A DNA stretch of 64,000 nucleotides from an uncultured Pelagibacteraceae bacterium (GTDB lineage Bacteria; Pseudomonadota; Alphaproteobacteria; Pelagibacterales; Pelagibacteraceae). Shown piece by piece: positions 25,863-34,664 of this stretch. Below the pieces are notes generated by a model. The model did no database searches and was not told where the DNA came from. It saw only the letters and a list, made by a program, of their open reading frames with translations. The position numbers and the translations under genes were made by a program. The stretch covers positions 1 to 64,000 of the forward strand of contig CACIRD010000004.1 of assembly GCA_902588965.1 (NCBI GenBank), in the 5' to 3' direction. The first letter of the stretch is position 1; every line of letters starts with the position of its first letter.

Positions 25863-26784
25863 TCCAGTTATTTGGCCAAAAATTTGCATTATTTGACGGA
25901 CTTAAATTTTTTGGACAAACACAAATTTTACTTTTATTTTGATTTAACCATGCTCCCCACCAATGAAACGAAGATGGACCGACTATAAAATTTTTTGAAT
26001 ATCTAAATAAATCAAAATCTGTAAGCAAATCATTATTGTTAACTAAAACATAATTTTTAAGGTTAATTTTACTTAGAATTTCATCAAAATCAGTAAAATC
26101 ATTAGACCATATAAAATATGATGGATTGGTTACATTGTTATTAATAAAGTCTAAAGACCGGTTTATATAATCAATAATCTGATTAGTAAAAATTAAAGAT
26201 TTTTTAACATCATTTTGTTTTGACAGACCATATTGATCTGAGAATCTATTTCTTCTTATATGTATAGATACAGAGTTGCTATTTTTTAATTTATTAATTA
26301 ATGGATTTTCTTGGCTTATATATTCATCTTTAACAGTAAAAAGGTTTACGAGGTCGTTTTTTAAGTGATTAAAATAAGCGTAATTTTCAAAATTTCCCTG
26401 AACATATAAATTTTTATCAAAATTTATGTTATTTGAATTAATAAATGTTTCAGCAACTTTGTTGTTTTGTAATTGAAAACTTTTTTCAATCAAAAAACTT
26501 TTTTTTGATTTAAAATTATCAAAGAAAATAAACAATTTTTTAAGATTTTGTTTTAAAAATGTGTCATATTTTAAATTTGAGGGAGCAATACTACAATTAA
26601 TATTAAATTTATCGAGTAGAAAATTTTGGTGTGGTCTAAGTTTATTTTTATTTTTAAAATAACCACCTGTGTTATCTAGCAATAATTTATAATTAATTTT
26701 TTTAGACAAAGCAAATGCATGAGAGTACATAAATAATTGATTTCCTAAACCTTCAGATATTTGAACTATTAAATTATTTTCCAT
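25852..26784 (-). CDS. GT11-family glycosyltransferase (alpha-1,2-fucosyltransferase-like)
   Basis: Predicted glycosyltransferase of family GT11, 310 aa. The N terminus has VQISEGLGNQLFMYSHAFAL, the GxGNQxFxYA-type family motif. The sugar-nucleotide region shows SVSIHIRRNRF, matching the HxRRxD-like signature (here RRNRF, so the final acidic residue is not present), and a late NFIVGPSSFHWWGAWLN motif is typical of GT11. It probably adds fucose or a related sugar to a surface polysaccharide. It is the 3'-most gene of a five-gene minus-strand cassette and overlaps the next gene upstream by 11 bp. Confidence 0.82.
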   Translation of the reverse strand: MENNLIVQISEGLGNQLFMYSHAFALSKKINYKLLLDNTGGYFKNKNKLRPHQNFLLDKFNINCSIAPSNLKYDTFLKQNLKKLFIFFDNFKSKKSFLIEKSFQLQNNKVAETFINSNNINFDKNLYVQGNFENYAYFNHLKNDLVNLFTVKDEYISQENPLINKLKNSNSVSIHIRRNRFSDQYGLSKQNDVKKSLIFTNQIIDYINRSLDFINNNVTNPSYFIWSNDFTDFDEILSKINLKNYVLVNNNDLLTDFDLFRYSKNFIVGPSSFHWWGAWLNQNKSKICVCPKNLSPSNNANFWPNNWIKI

Positions 26785-27646
26785 TTATAGTATTGATATA
26801 AAAAAGCTTAATTTTACTTAAAAAAAGATCAAAATAGTACAAAAAACTTTTATGAGGCTCTTTCAGAGGACCATTAAACTCACCTCCTCTTTTTAAATAA
26901 TGTTTAACAAAAAAATCTACTGTAAATCTCCATTTAATTAAAAATGTTTTTTTCCCGTTGTTCCTTTTAATTTTATAATTTTTTCGTGTTGTAACAGATC
27001 CAAAATGATAAACTCTTGATTTTGAAACCCCCTTAAAAATTCTAACTCCTTCATTCCATAATTTCATATTTAAATCTGGATCAGATGCAAAGCCGGGGTT
27101 AAATTCTTCACTAAAACCGCCAATTTTATTCCATAATGTCCTGTGTATTAAATGAGGTGCCCAGTGTGATCCCTGTAAATCTCTAAAATTAAATTTAGAA
27201 TAATTTTTAAGTAATTTTTCTTTATCGAACTCATTAAGTGTAGTTCCACAATCAAAATGTATATGTTGCAAATTACTTTTCACTCCTTTTGTGTGAGATA
27301 TTTGTGTCATGGATAAATAGAATCTATTATTTTTCAAAGATTCTACTTCTTTCATAAGAACATTATCCCAATTTGGAAGGAAATACATGTCGTCATGTGC
27401 ATACAAGAGGTAATCTTTAGTCGAAATTTTAGCTGCTTTGTTAACACCACTACACAAACCAATATTATCTGAACTTTTAGTATATTTGATGTTATTGCTT
27501 ATTAAATAATTTTCAGTGCGTTCATCTGTGCCATTTATATGAGCGATAATTTCGTGTTTTAGACTTGAATTTAAATTAATAGATTCAATAGTAAGTTTAA
27601 AATATTCAAAGTTTTGAAACGTAGGAATTAAAATAGAAAAAGACAT
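26774..27646 (-). CDS. GT2-family glycosyltransferase
   Basis: Glycosyltransferase with the GT-A fold, 290 aa. It starts SFSILIPTFQNFEYFKLTIES, contains SDNIGLCSGVNKAAKIS (nucleotide-sugar region), the metal-binding LLYAHDDMYFLPNWDN (DDM as DxD) and the acceptor-side NPGFASDPDLNMKLWNEG. No membrane helices are seen. Donor and acceptor are unknown; its place next to GT11, an oxidoreductase and a formyltransferase suggests assembly of a modified surface glycan. A 17-bp gap separates it from the oxidoreductase gene upstream. Confidence 0.83.
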   Translation of the reverse strand: MSFSILIPTFQNFEYFKLTIESINLNSSLKHEIIAHINGTDERTENYLISNNIKYTKSSDNIGLCSGVNKAAKISTKDYLLYAHDDMYFLPNWDNVLMKEVESLKNNRFYLSMTQISHTKGVKSNLQHIHFDCGTTLNEFDKEKLLKNYSKFNFRDLQGSHWAPHLIHRTLWNKIGGFSEEFNPGFASDPDLNMKLWNEGVRIFKGVSKSRVYHFGSVTTRKNYKIKRNNGKKTFLIKWRFTVDFFVKHYLKRGGEFNGPLKEPHKSFLYYFDLFLSKIKLFYINTINGK

Positions 27647-27663
27647 ATTTTAAAATTAATTAA

Positions 27664-28587
27664 TTAAATTTTTTCCAGAACTTTTGTAATTTTTAAATTA
27701 AAACTGTTATCAAAAATAATGTTTGTATTTTTTTTTAGAGATTTAGCAATATATTCAACAAGATTAAAAAGTGGTTCAGATAAATCTATATCCGGAATTT
27801 CGACATTATATAGCAAATTATTACCTTTTTTCTTTGTATAAATTTTAATTTTATAAATAGGTTCGTTTTCATCACATATAATTATTGCCTTTTGAAACTT
27901 TAATACGATTTTTCTAATTTTTATGGGTGATATCCAAGAATCTTTAATAAAAACATTTATGTTGTTGCTATATTTCATATTAATATAAGCAGTATCTATC
28001 AATTTATTTTTACTAGTTTTAAACTTTGTCGAAGTAATTTTTAAGGGTTTGCTATTAAATAAATATTGTAGAATAGAGACATCATGAACTCCAAGGTCCC
28101 AAACTACATCTGCATCATTCCTTACAGGAGCCTGTTCTCTAAAGCTTTCAAAATGAACCAACTTACCAAACTTTTTATTTTTAGTTATTTTTTTTAAGTA
28201 ATTAATTGATCCTGAAAAAATGAATGGATAATCAACAAAAATACTATTTTTATATCTCTTGGCAATTTTCTCTAACTTTTTAACTTGTTCTGAATTTAAA
28301 ACTAGAGGTTTTTCAATCAAAACATTTGTTTTCTTTAAAAAATATTCTGCAAGTTTAAAATGGGTAATTGTTGGTGTCGAAATTACAACTAAGTCGATAT
28401 TTTTGCATTTAATAATTTTGTAATTATTTGCTATTTTAGCAAAGGGATATTCAAGTTTAGCTTTATTAAGATTTTTCCTTTGATTGTCGATAATATAAGT
28501 AATTTCAAAATTTTTAGAATTGTGAAAATTTCTTGTTAACTTCGGCCCCCAATAACCAAAACCAATAATAGCTACCTTATAATTCAT
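27664..28587 (-). CDS. Gfo/Idh/MocA-family oxidoreductase
   Basis: NAD(P)-dependent sugar oxidoreductase, 307 aa. The Rossmann loop is VAIIGFGYWGPKLTRNF and the family EKP motif sits at 92-94 (LIEKPLVLN). The second domain has VVWDLGVHDVSILQYLF, with the aspartate-histidine pattern (DLGVHD) common in amino-sugar modifying members. Such enzymes oxidise or reduce nucleotide-sugar hydroxyls en route to amino sugars. Overlap of 4 bp with the formyltransferase gene implies a shared pathway. Exact substrate unknown. Confidence 0.86.
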   Translation of the reverse strand: MNYKVAIIGFGYWGPKLTRNFHNSKNFEITYIIDNQRKNLNKAKLEYPFAKIANNYKIIKCKNIDLVVISTPTITHFKLAEYFLKKTNVLIEKPLVLNSEQVKKLEKIAKRYKNSIFVDYPFIFSGSINYLKKITKNKKFGKLVHFESFREQAPVRNDADVVWDLGVHDVSILQYLFNSKPLKITSTKFKTSKNKLIDTAYINMKYSNNINVFIKDSWISPIKIRKIVLKFQKAIIICDENEPIYKIKIYTKKKGNNLLYNVEIPDIDLSEPLFNLVEYIAKSLKKNTNIIFDNSFNLKITKVLEKI

Positions 28588-29351
28588 TTGTAAATAAGTT
28601 TTATTTTTTTATTTCTAAATATAGATTTTTTTATTTTTTTTCCTTTGTATATTGGTAGTTGAAATGGTGGAAAAATTAAAGATCTTATTCTATTATGAGT
28701 TTTAATATTATGTTTAAAATCGTTAAGAAATACGAGTTTTTTATAGTTAACACTCTTCCTGGAGAAATATTTTCCTTTTTTTAAATTTTGTTTGTATTCT
28801 TTAAAATCGCCTTTTAAAACTTTATAAATATTTTTTTCAAAAATTATTTTAGCGTACTTTAATAACTTTAAATAATTTTCATATGATGAATGATTAATAT
28901 TAATTTTAAAAGGTATTTTTGAAATAACTTTGCCAGTATCAATTCCTTTTTCTATTCTATGAAGTGTGACACCAGAATTTTTTTCGCCATTATAAATTTG
29001 TAAAAAATTTGTATGACAACCTCTATATTTGGGTAAAAGGCTAAAATGTACATTAAAAAGATTTTTAGTTTTAAATTTATTTACTTTAAGAAGATCTCTA
29101 TATTCAAGAGAAAATAAATATAAATTATCTAGATTATAAAGTTCTTTTAAACTAGTTAATTTAATTTTCTTTGAAATTGCAAATTTTTTAAATGACGGTT
29201 GCCACTTATTTTTACCATCATCACTTCTATCAACTAAAGCTATTATATTAAAATCATTAAATTTTTTTTTTAGAAGGAATTTTAAAGCATCAACAGCACA
29301 TTTATTAGTGCCTGCTATACATATTGTTTTGAAATTATTTTTGCCATGCAT
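28584..29351 (-). CDS. Formyltransferase, probably acting on an amino sugar
   Basis: Member of the formyltransferase superfamily (255 aa), which uses N10-formyl-THF. The catalytic trio fits N100 and H102 in LFNVHFSLLPKYRG and D138 in KGIDTGKVI. It lacks the tRNA-binding C-terminal domain of methionyl-tRNA formyltransferase. Placement inside a glycosyltransferase cassette suggests N-formylation of a nucleotide amino sugar, as known for O-antigen formyltransferases; this is inference from context. It overlaps the two-domain glycosyltransferase gene by 17 bp. Confidence 0.8.
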   Translation of the reverse strand: MHGKNNFKTICIAGTNKCAVDALKFLLKKKFNDFNIIALVDRSDDGKNKWQPSFKKFAISKKIKLTSLKELYNLDNLYLFSLEYRDLLKVNKFKTKNLFNVHFSLLPKYRGCHTNFLQIYNGEKNSGVTLHRIEKGIDTGKVISKIPFKININHSSYENYLKLLKYAKIIFEKNIYKVLKGDFKEYKQNLKKGKYFSRKSVNYKKLVFLNDFKHNIKTHNRIRSLIFPPFQLPIYKGKKIKKSIFRNKKIKLIYK

Positions 29352-31434
29352 ATTTGAACTTTGGATCAGTGTGCAGTGAATGAGAAGTTATATAATCTGA
29401 TATTATGGAATTATTAAAAATTTCAAAATATCGATTTTTTCCATTTTTTGAAATTTTATTAATTTTTTGGATATTATCTTTTATATCTATAATTTGTTCT
29501 ATTAAATCATCTGCATTTTTATAAAATAACATTTGGGATGTATTAAAAAAATCCTGAAATTTTACTTTTTCATCGATGAAAGTGAGAATACCATTGCCCA
29601 TATAAGATGCAATTCTATTGCTAGAAGCATATTTTAAGGGTTTACCACGGCTTAAATTTAAAGACATTTTACAAATCATCATTTCCTTATAAAGATCGTA
29701 ATTCCATTTAGGAGGATCATTATTTATCCCTAATATATGAAATTTAATTTTATGCTCATACTTTAGAAGTTTTTCTAAAAAAACTTCTCGCTCATCTTTC
29801 GTTTTGTTTCTTAGACCACCAAAATTTACACCGTGACTAAGTGCAAAAAATAAATCTTTATATCTGAACTTGTGGTTATAAATATTTAAGTTTTCAATAT
29901 TTTCATCAACAGGTATAGGCAAAAAGTTTATTTTTTTTTTATTTATATTAGTCTTAATAACATCTGGGTGAGTTGTAATAAAATATTTATCTATTAAATC
30001 ATTATTTTTTTCTATTAATTTTAAATTTGATTCCCAACTTGGACCAAAATATGAAACATGATCTTCATACCATAAACTTGTTTTAATTTTTTTATCTTTA
30101 ATTTTTAATAAGGATTTTCTTTCAAGAATATTATTGTGACCTAAGATAACTAAATCAGGCCTATAATTTTTGACAACCTCCAAAATATTTTGATCAAGTT
30201 TAGGAAAAAATTTCTGAGATAAATAGTTTCTATAGCTGAAATTAATTACATCACATTTATTTCTAATTAGTCCATTTGAAATTTTTGATGCTATAGAAAT
30301 ATTAAAAAGCCTTTGGTTATTCTTTTCATTAAAGTTAGAAATATGTAAAATTTTTGGCCTTTTATTTCTTAAAATTTTAATTTCTTTTGATAATAAATTT
30401 TTTTTAATTGCATCTAGATATAGAACAAGATCTTCTATTTTATGCTTTAAATTTTTAAAGTTAATTTTCTGATTATGTTTAAGTAAATTTCGATTTTTGA
30501 TTAATTTATTTAAATAATCAAAAATTGCTTTAGAAGTTAAATTTTTTAGTACTAATTTATTATCAAAAGTTTCTAACAATCCGCCTCTTGCTGAAGTAAT
30601 AGTTGCGCATCCATATGCAGCTGACTCCATGGCTGTACGACCAAAAGGCTCTTCCCATCTTGATGGGACAACTGATATTGATGAATTGTTGTATAGTTTT
30701 AGAATTTCTTTGTGTTTGATCCAATTGTACACTTTTAGTCTATTATGTTTAAATAAAAATTTTTCTCTGGGTTCATTGCCAGCAACTACTGCCGACCATT
30801 TTTTGTATTTATTAAGTATTCTTATAATTGCTAAGCCAAATATATCAAAACCTTTAGACGAATTTAGTTTACCAGTGAAAATTATTTGTTTTTTTTTATT
30901 TTTATTAAATTTTTTGGGTCCTTTAATTGATGGGTATAAAACATCACAATTAGATTTTGATTTATATGGCAATCCTTCAAAGAATTTCTTCATTGTCCAA
31001 CGACTTACGAAAAAAACTTTTTCAGCATTCTCTATTATTTTAATTCTTTCCTCAACTTTTTTAGAACCTCTCATCTGTGTAGGGTTATTATGAAAAATAA
31101 AAATTAGCTTTGCATCAACATTTTTTGAAATTAAATAGTTAAAATATTCTGGTCTGTTGTGTATTTCTATTATTTCATACTTTTTAATTAAATAATCAGT
31201 AAAAAAGGATTCTATATATTCCTTATTTTTTGAAAAAATAGTTTTTTTAATTTTAATATCATAAAAATTTTTAGAAATCGGCTTAAGTTTATTGGGTAAA
31301 TTGCCATATATAATAGTTTCATCTTTAAGCTTAGAAAAATTACAATAGTCTTTTACCCATATTGAAGCTGCACCTGCATATTTTTCAGAATAAATTTCTT
31401 TGTATGGAAGAATTATTGCTATTTTTTTTTTCAT
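29335..31434 (-). CDS. Two-domain glycosyltransferase (GT4 plus CgeB-like domain)
   Basis: A 699-aa protein. The first half (about 1-350) is a GT4-type GT-B enzyme: IAIILPYKEIYSEKYAGAAS, FTGKLNSSKGFDIFGLAI and the E-x7-E-type motif in SRWEEPFGRTAMESAAYG. The second half (about 365-699) begins RPKILHISNFNEKNNQRL, contains LVILGHNNILE, SLWYEDHVSYFGP, SHGVNFGG and LNLSRGKPLKYASSNRIASY, resembling CgeB/spore-maturation-type glycosyltransferases. Having both suggests two successive sugar additions by one polypeptide. It is the first gene of the cassette; one base separates it from the GIY-YIG gene. Fold calls are good, sugar specificity unknown. Confidence 0.8.
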   Translation of the reverse strand: MKKKIAIILPYKEIYSEKYAGAASIWVKDYCNFSKLKDETIIYGNLPNKLKPISKNFYDIKIKKTIFSKNKEYIESFFTDYLIKKYEIIEIHNRPEYFNYLISKNVDAKLIFIFHNNPTQMRGSKKVEERIKIIENAEKVFFVSRWTMKKFFEGLPYKSKSNCDVLYPSIKGPKKFNKNKKKQIIFTGKLNSSKGFDIFGLAIIRILNKYKKWSAVVAGNEPREKFLFKHNRLKVYNWIKHKEILKLYNNSSISVVPSRWEEPFGRTAMESAAYGCATITSARGGLLETFDNKLVLKNLTSKAIFDYLNKLIKNRNLLKHNQKINFKNLKHKIEDLVLYLDAIKKNLLSKEIKILRNKRPKILHISNFNEKNNQRLFNISIASKISNGLIRNKCDVINFSYRNYLSQKFFPKLDQNILEVVKNYRPDLVILGHNNILERKSLLKIKDKKIKTSLWYEDHVSYFGPSWESNLKLIEKNNDLIDKYFITTHPDVIKTNINKKKINFLPIPVDENIENLNIYNHKFRYKDLFFALSHGVNFGGLRNKTKDEREVFLEKLLKYEHKIKFHILGINNDPPKWNYDLYKEMMICKMSLNLSRGKPLKYASSNRIASYMGNGILTFIDEKVKFQDFFNTSQMLFYKNADDLIEQIIDIKDNIQKINKISKNGKNRYFEIFNNSIISDYITSHSLHTDPKFKYAWQK

Positions 31435-31435
31435 C

Positions 31436-31684
31436 TTATATAGAATTGGAAATTTTTTTTCTTAAATACTTATTTTTTTTTAAAAAATATTCATATGACA
31501 TTGCTGATGATTTTGACATAAATTTTTTTTTAAATATTATTTTCCATTTGTGTCCTTTTGTAGATTTTGCACCCTTGTTATTATTGTGGTTATCAAGCCT
31601 TTTTTTTAGATTATTACTATATCCTACATAGGTTTTATTTGATTTTCCTGATATAGTTTTGATCATATAGACATAATATGTCAT
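31436..31684 (-). CDS. GIY-YIG nuclease superfamily protein
   Basis: Small single-domain GIY-YIG protein, 82 aa. MTYYVYMIKTISGKSNKTYV and YVGYSNNLKKRLDNHN give the two-strand core (YVY and YVG in place of GIY and YIG), the catalytic arginine lies in KKRLDNHNNNKG, and EYFLKKNKYLRKKI carries the C-terminal glutamate. Like UPF0213/YhbQ-type proteins it is short and has no recognisable DNA-target domain, so its role is uncertain. It sits between the glycan cassette and tRNA-Glu, 6 bp from the tRNA 3' end. Confidence 0.85.
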   Translation of the reverse strand: MTYYVYMIKTISGKSNKTYVGYSNNLKKRLDNHNNNKGAKSTKGHKWKIIFKKKFMSKSSAMSYEYFLKKNKYLRKKISNSI

Positions 31685-31690
31685 ATTTTT

Positions 31691-31765
31691 TGGCGGTCCC
31701 TAGGGGAATCGAACCCCTCTTTCATGGATGAAAACCATGTGTCCTAACCGATAGACGAAGGGACC
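31691..31765 (-). tRNA. tRNA-Glu (TTC)
   Basis: Full cloverleaf on the minus strand: acceptor GGTCCCT/AGGGACC, anticodon stem CATGG/CCATG with loop TTTTCAT (anticodon TTC), T arm GGGGTTCGATTCCCC and an encoded CCA (31691-31693). It borders the accessory cassette on one side and glpX on the other, so it is a possible integration landmark, although no duplicate of its 3' end was found near the recombinase. Confidence 0.96.
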
Positions 31766-31800
31766 AAAGAAAGTTTTTTTATTGTAATTATCAAGAATAA

Positions 31801-32745
31801 TCAAGTAATTGCTTCTTTTGATTTTACAATATCTATGATTGAGTTTTTGTGTGTAACCAATGTTTCGGTGGTATAAAAGCCATTTTTTAGAGTAACACCG
31901 CTAACTAAATCTCCATTAGTTATACCAGTAGCGCAAAAGATAGACTCTCCTTTGATTATTTCATTTAAATTATATTTTTTATCAAAATCTTTAATACCCA
32001 TATTTTTTGCTCTTGTTTTATCATCTTCACTTTTAAATATAAACCGTCCTTGAAACTTGCAATTAAAAGCATCCAAAGCTGATGCTGCAAGGACACCTTC
32101 TGGTCCACCTCCGATTCCCATAAACAAATCAACTTTATATTTTTTATTGGTAACTAGAAGTGCTCCTGATATATCGCCATCAGAAATCAATTTTATCTTT
32201 ACTTTCATTTGTCTTAAAATATCAATTTTATCTTTGTGTCTTGGCCTGTCTAAAATACATACTGTTAACTGTTCAATTTTAACATTTTTAAAATCAGCAA
32301 TATTTTTTATATTTTTTTCTACCGAAAAATCTAAATCTGTTACTTCGCTAGGTATATCATGACCAACAGCCAATTTATCCATATATGTCTCAGGTGCGTT
32401 AAATAAGTTATTTTTTTCAGCAATTGCAATTACTGATAAGGCTCCTGGTAAATTATTTGCTGCAAAGTTTGTTCCTTCAAGAGGATCAACAGCTATGTCT
32501 ATATTTGGACCTACTCCAGTACCTAATTTTTCTCCAATGTATAGCATTGGAGCTTTATCTAATTCACCCTCCCCTATTACAACTTTTCCATTTATATTTA
32601 ATTTGTTTAAATTTTTTCTCATAGCGTCTGTTGCTGCTTTGTCTGCAATAATTTTGTTTTTTTTACCTATATGTTTATGACAAGCTATAGAAGCGCTAGA
32701 AGTTATTTTCACTAATTTATCAATAAAATTTTTATCTAGACTCAT
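31801..32745 (-). CDS. glpX: Class II fructose-1,6-bisphosphatase
   Basis: GlpX-type fructose 1,6-bisphosphatase (314 aa), the gluconeogenic phosphatase. Key segments are VIGEGELDKAPMLYIGE, the metal/phosphate motif DIAVDPLEGTNFAAN, GDISGALLVTNKKYKVDLFM, GIGGGPEGVLAASALDAF and CATGITNGDLVSGV. It ends before the tRNA-Glu and starts 2 bp after the SbmA-like gene. In many alphaproteobacteria glpX follows hom; here the two are separated by the accessory region. Confidence 0.95.
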   Translation of the reverse strand: MSLDKNFIDKLVKITSSASIACHKHIGKKNKIIADKAATDAMRKNLNKLNINGKVVIGEGELDKAPMLYIGEKLGTGVGPNIDIAVDPLEGTNFAANNLPGALSVIAIAEKNNLFNAPETYMDKLAVGHDIPSEVTDLDFSVEKNIKNIADFKNVKIEQLTVCILDRPRHKDKIDILRQMKVKIKLISDGDISGALLVTNKKYKVDLFMGIGGGPEGVLAASALDAFNCKFQGRFIFKSEDDKTRAKNMGIKDFDKKYNLNEIIKGESIFCATGITNGDLVSGVTLKNGFYTTETLVTHKNSIIDIVKSKEAIT

Positions 32746-32747
32746 TA

Positions 32748-33740
32748 CTAAATTTTTAGTGTATCATGTTCGGTTATGTGTAATTTTTCCTCAAATTCTC
32801 TCAATCTTTTCCAGACTGAAATTAGTTCAACAATTGTTGACCAACTTTTCACTAAATATTGCAAAGAACCCTCGACTCTACCGAATGCTCTTGTTATTTG
32901 TTGTACGAATCCAAGTGTAATTGCGCCAGTTACTATTGTTGGAGCTAAAGCGAGATATGGTACAATTACCATTCCTTGAAAATAACTCCACTTCACAGTA
33001 TTAAAATATAAATAATGAAAATATGATTTGTAATGAATACCTCTAACTCTATTATATAATTGACCTATGGTAGGAGGTGCTGCTCTTATTGGATCATCTT
33101 CACCATGTACAAGTTCTTTTCTATAACCAGCTTCTTCTTTTTGAATATCATATTCTATACCTGGGAGTTTAATTCCTACCGCTGCCAACAAAAGTGTACC
33201 TCCTAAAGCTGATAGAATAGCTACCCAAACTAAAGCATGATCTACCTCACCTATCCAAGGTAGAACATCAATTTGTTTTGATAAGCCCCATAAAATAGGA
33301 GTAAAAGCAATTAAAGTCATTAAACTGTCTAACAAACCAGTTCCCAAACCTTCCATTATTCTTGCAAATTTTAATGTATCTTCTTGAACACGTTGTGAAG
33401 CTCCTTCTGTAAGACGAGCTTTTAACCATTGTTCATGATAATAATTTGCCATAGAAGTACGCCATCTAAAAACCCAATGGCTAGTAAAAAAACCTGTAAA
33501 CACAGCAATAAGTATCCAAAGTGCTGCTATTTTTGCGAAAGTAAATAAATAACCTATAAATTCTTTTTCAGAAACAGAATTAGGAGTTGTTAGAGCCTTT
33601 TGAAGGGTATCATAAAATTCTCCAAACCATTCGTTTATTTTAACGTCAAGTTGAACTTGATACCACGTAGAAACTAAAATCAATAAAGAACCACAAATAC
33701 TCCATAAAAACCATTTTTTTTGAGTAAAGAATTTAAACAT
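32748..33740 (-). CDS. SbmA/BacA-family peptide transporter
   Basis: Inner-membrane transporter of the SbmA/BacA family (330 aa), resembling the membrane part of an ABC exporter with no ATPase domain. It has WYQVQLDVKINEWFGEFYDT near the N terminus, FRWRTSMANYYHEQWLK, GASQRVQEDTLKFARIMEGL, EEAGYRKELVHGEDD and GSLQYLVKSWSTIVELISVW. These match SbmA, which imports microcin- and bleomycin-like peptides in a proton-dependent way. It is shorter than the roughly 400 aa of E. coli SbmA, mostly at the N terminus. Base composition looks less AT-rich than its neighbours. Confidence 0.88.
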   Translation of the reverse strand: MFKFFTQKKWFLWSICGSLLILVSTWYQVQLDVKINEWFGEFYDTLQKALTTPNSVSEKEFIGYLFTFAKIAALWILIAVFTGFFTSHWVFRWRTSMANYYHEQWLKARLTEGASQRVQEDTLKFARIMEGLGTGLLDSLMTLIAFTPILWGLSKQIDVLPWIGEVDHALVWVAILSALGGTLLLAAVGIKLPGIEYDIQKEEAGYRKELVHGEDDPIRAAPPTIGQLYNRVRGIHYKSYFHYLYFNTVKWSYFQGMVIVPYLALAPTIVTGAITLGFVQQITRAFGRVEGSLQYLVKSWSTIVELISVWKRLREFEEKLHITEHDTLKI

Positions 33741-34021
33741 TATTTAATAAAGTTATCAGCGTAAGACTTTTTTATAACTTTTCTTTTTTTTGGTTCAATT
33801 ATTTCAAAATTAATTTTATTTTTTTTAGCATATTTTATTGCATTTTCTTTAGAAGAAAACTCTAGTTTTAACTCAGACATGGTATTTGTAGAACTTTCCC
33901 AACCCATTAAAGGATTAATACCTGTTTTTTCAACTACATATTCCATGACCCAATCTTTTGTTTTGCCGTAACCAGATTGCATAGAAGTTTTAGCAGGTTT
34001 GTAAATAATAGCTTTTTTCAT
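33740..34021 (-). CDS. NDUFS4-like complex I accessory subunit
   Basis: A 93-aa ETC complex I subunit of the NDUFS4 (18/21-kDa) family, an accessory protein of alphaproteobacterial and mitochondrial NADH:quinone oxidoreductase. Motifs are [38 protein letters not shown] and [20 protein letters not shown]. The frame extends to 34069, but those codons lie inside tRNA-Pro, so the ATG at 34021 is used. The tRNA 3' end is only 4 bp upstream, suggesting shared transcription and processing. Confidence 0.9.
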   Translation of the reverse strand: MKKAIIYKPAKTSMQSGYGKTKDWVMEYVVEKTGINPLMGWESSTNTMSELKLEFSSKENAIKYAKKNKINFEIIEPKKRKVIKKSYADNFIK

Positions 34022-34025
34022 AAAA

Positions 34026-34102
<77 letters not shown>

Positions 34103-34196
34103 AATGGGATACTAATACAGTACATAATGTTATTTTCAAAGTATAAATAGATCAAAAATGAAAGAATTTTAACAAGAATCTGGTATAAAAGATCAC

Positions 34197-34661
34197 ATGA
34201 TAATTACGTGTCCCTGTGGTGATAAAAAATTCAATGTAGATGCATCATTAATTCCAAATGACGGAAGAACACTTCAATGTGGTTTTTGTGAGCGTAAATG
34301 GCATTACAAAATAGATAGATCAAAACTAAAAAACGAATATAAAAAAAAAGATGTTAAAATTAGAAAAATTGATCCATTCGAAAATATATCAAGTAAAGTT
34401 GATAAATTAATAACTGACGCGGAAAAATTTAGTAAAATTGAAAGAACAAGCTCAAATATTAAAACTACAAAATTTAGTAGCAGTCTTCCTTTTTTTAATT
34501 TATTACTTCTATGTGTAATAACCTTATCGTCGACTATACTTATTCTTGATACATTTAAGTCACAAATAAATTTAATTTACCCTAATTTCAATTTTATTCT
34601 AAACAACTTTTATGAAACTTTAAAAGATCTTTATTTTTTTTTTAAAGACTTAGTTAGATAA
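34197..34661 (+). CDS. MJ0042-type zinc-ribbon membrane protein
   Basis: A 154-aa protein with an N-terminal MJ0042-type zinc ribbon: MIITCPCGDKKFNVDASLIP and LQCGFCERKWHYKI. The first knuckle is CPC (one residue shorter than the usual CPxC), the second CGFC. A single membrane helix follows at about 98-118 (FNLLLLCVITLSSTILIL) between polar, Lys-rich segments. Its function is unknown, as for this alphaproteobacterial family. nhaA starts 3 bp after its stop. Base 34197 begins 95 bp after the divergent tRNA-Pro. Confidence 0.78.
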   Translation: MIITCPCGDKKFNVDASLIPNDGRTLQCGFCERKWHYKIDRSKLKNEYKKKDVKIRKIDPFENISSKVDKLITDAEKFSKIERTSSNIKTTKFSSSLPFFNLLLLCVITLSSTILILDTFKSQINLIYPNFNFILNNFYETLKDLYFFFKDLVR

Positions 34662-34664
34662 ATT

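Noticed and set aside
31691-31765. tRNA-Glu as the attachment site of the recombinase
   Set aside because: I found no copy of its 3' end near 24.5-25 kb by eye; kept only as a possibility in the island finding.
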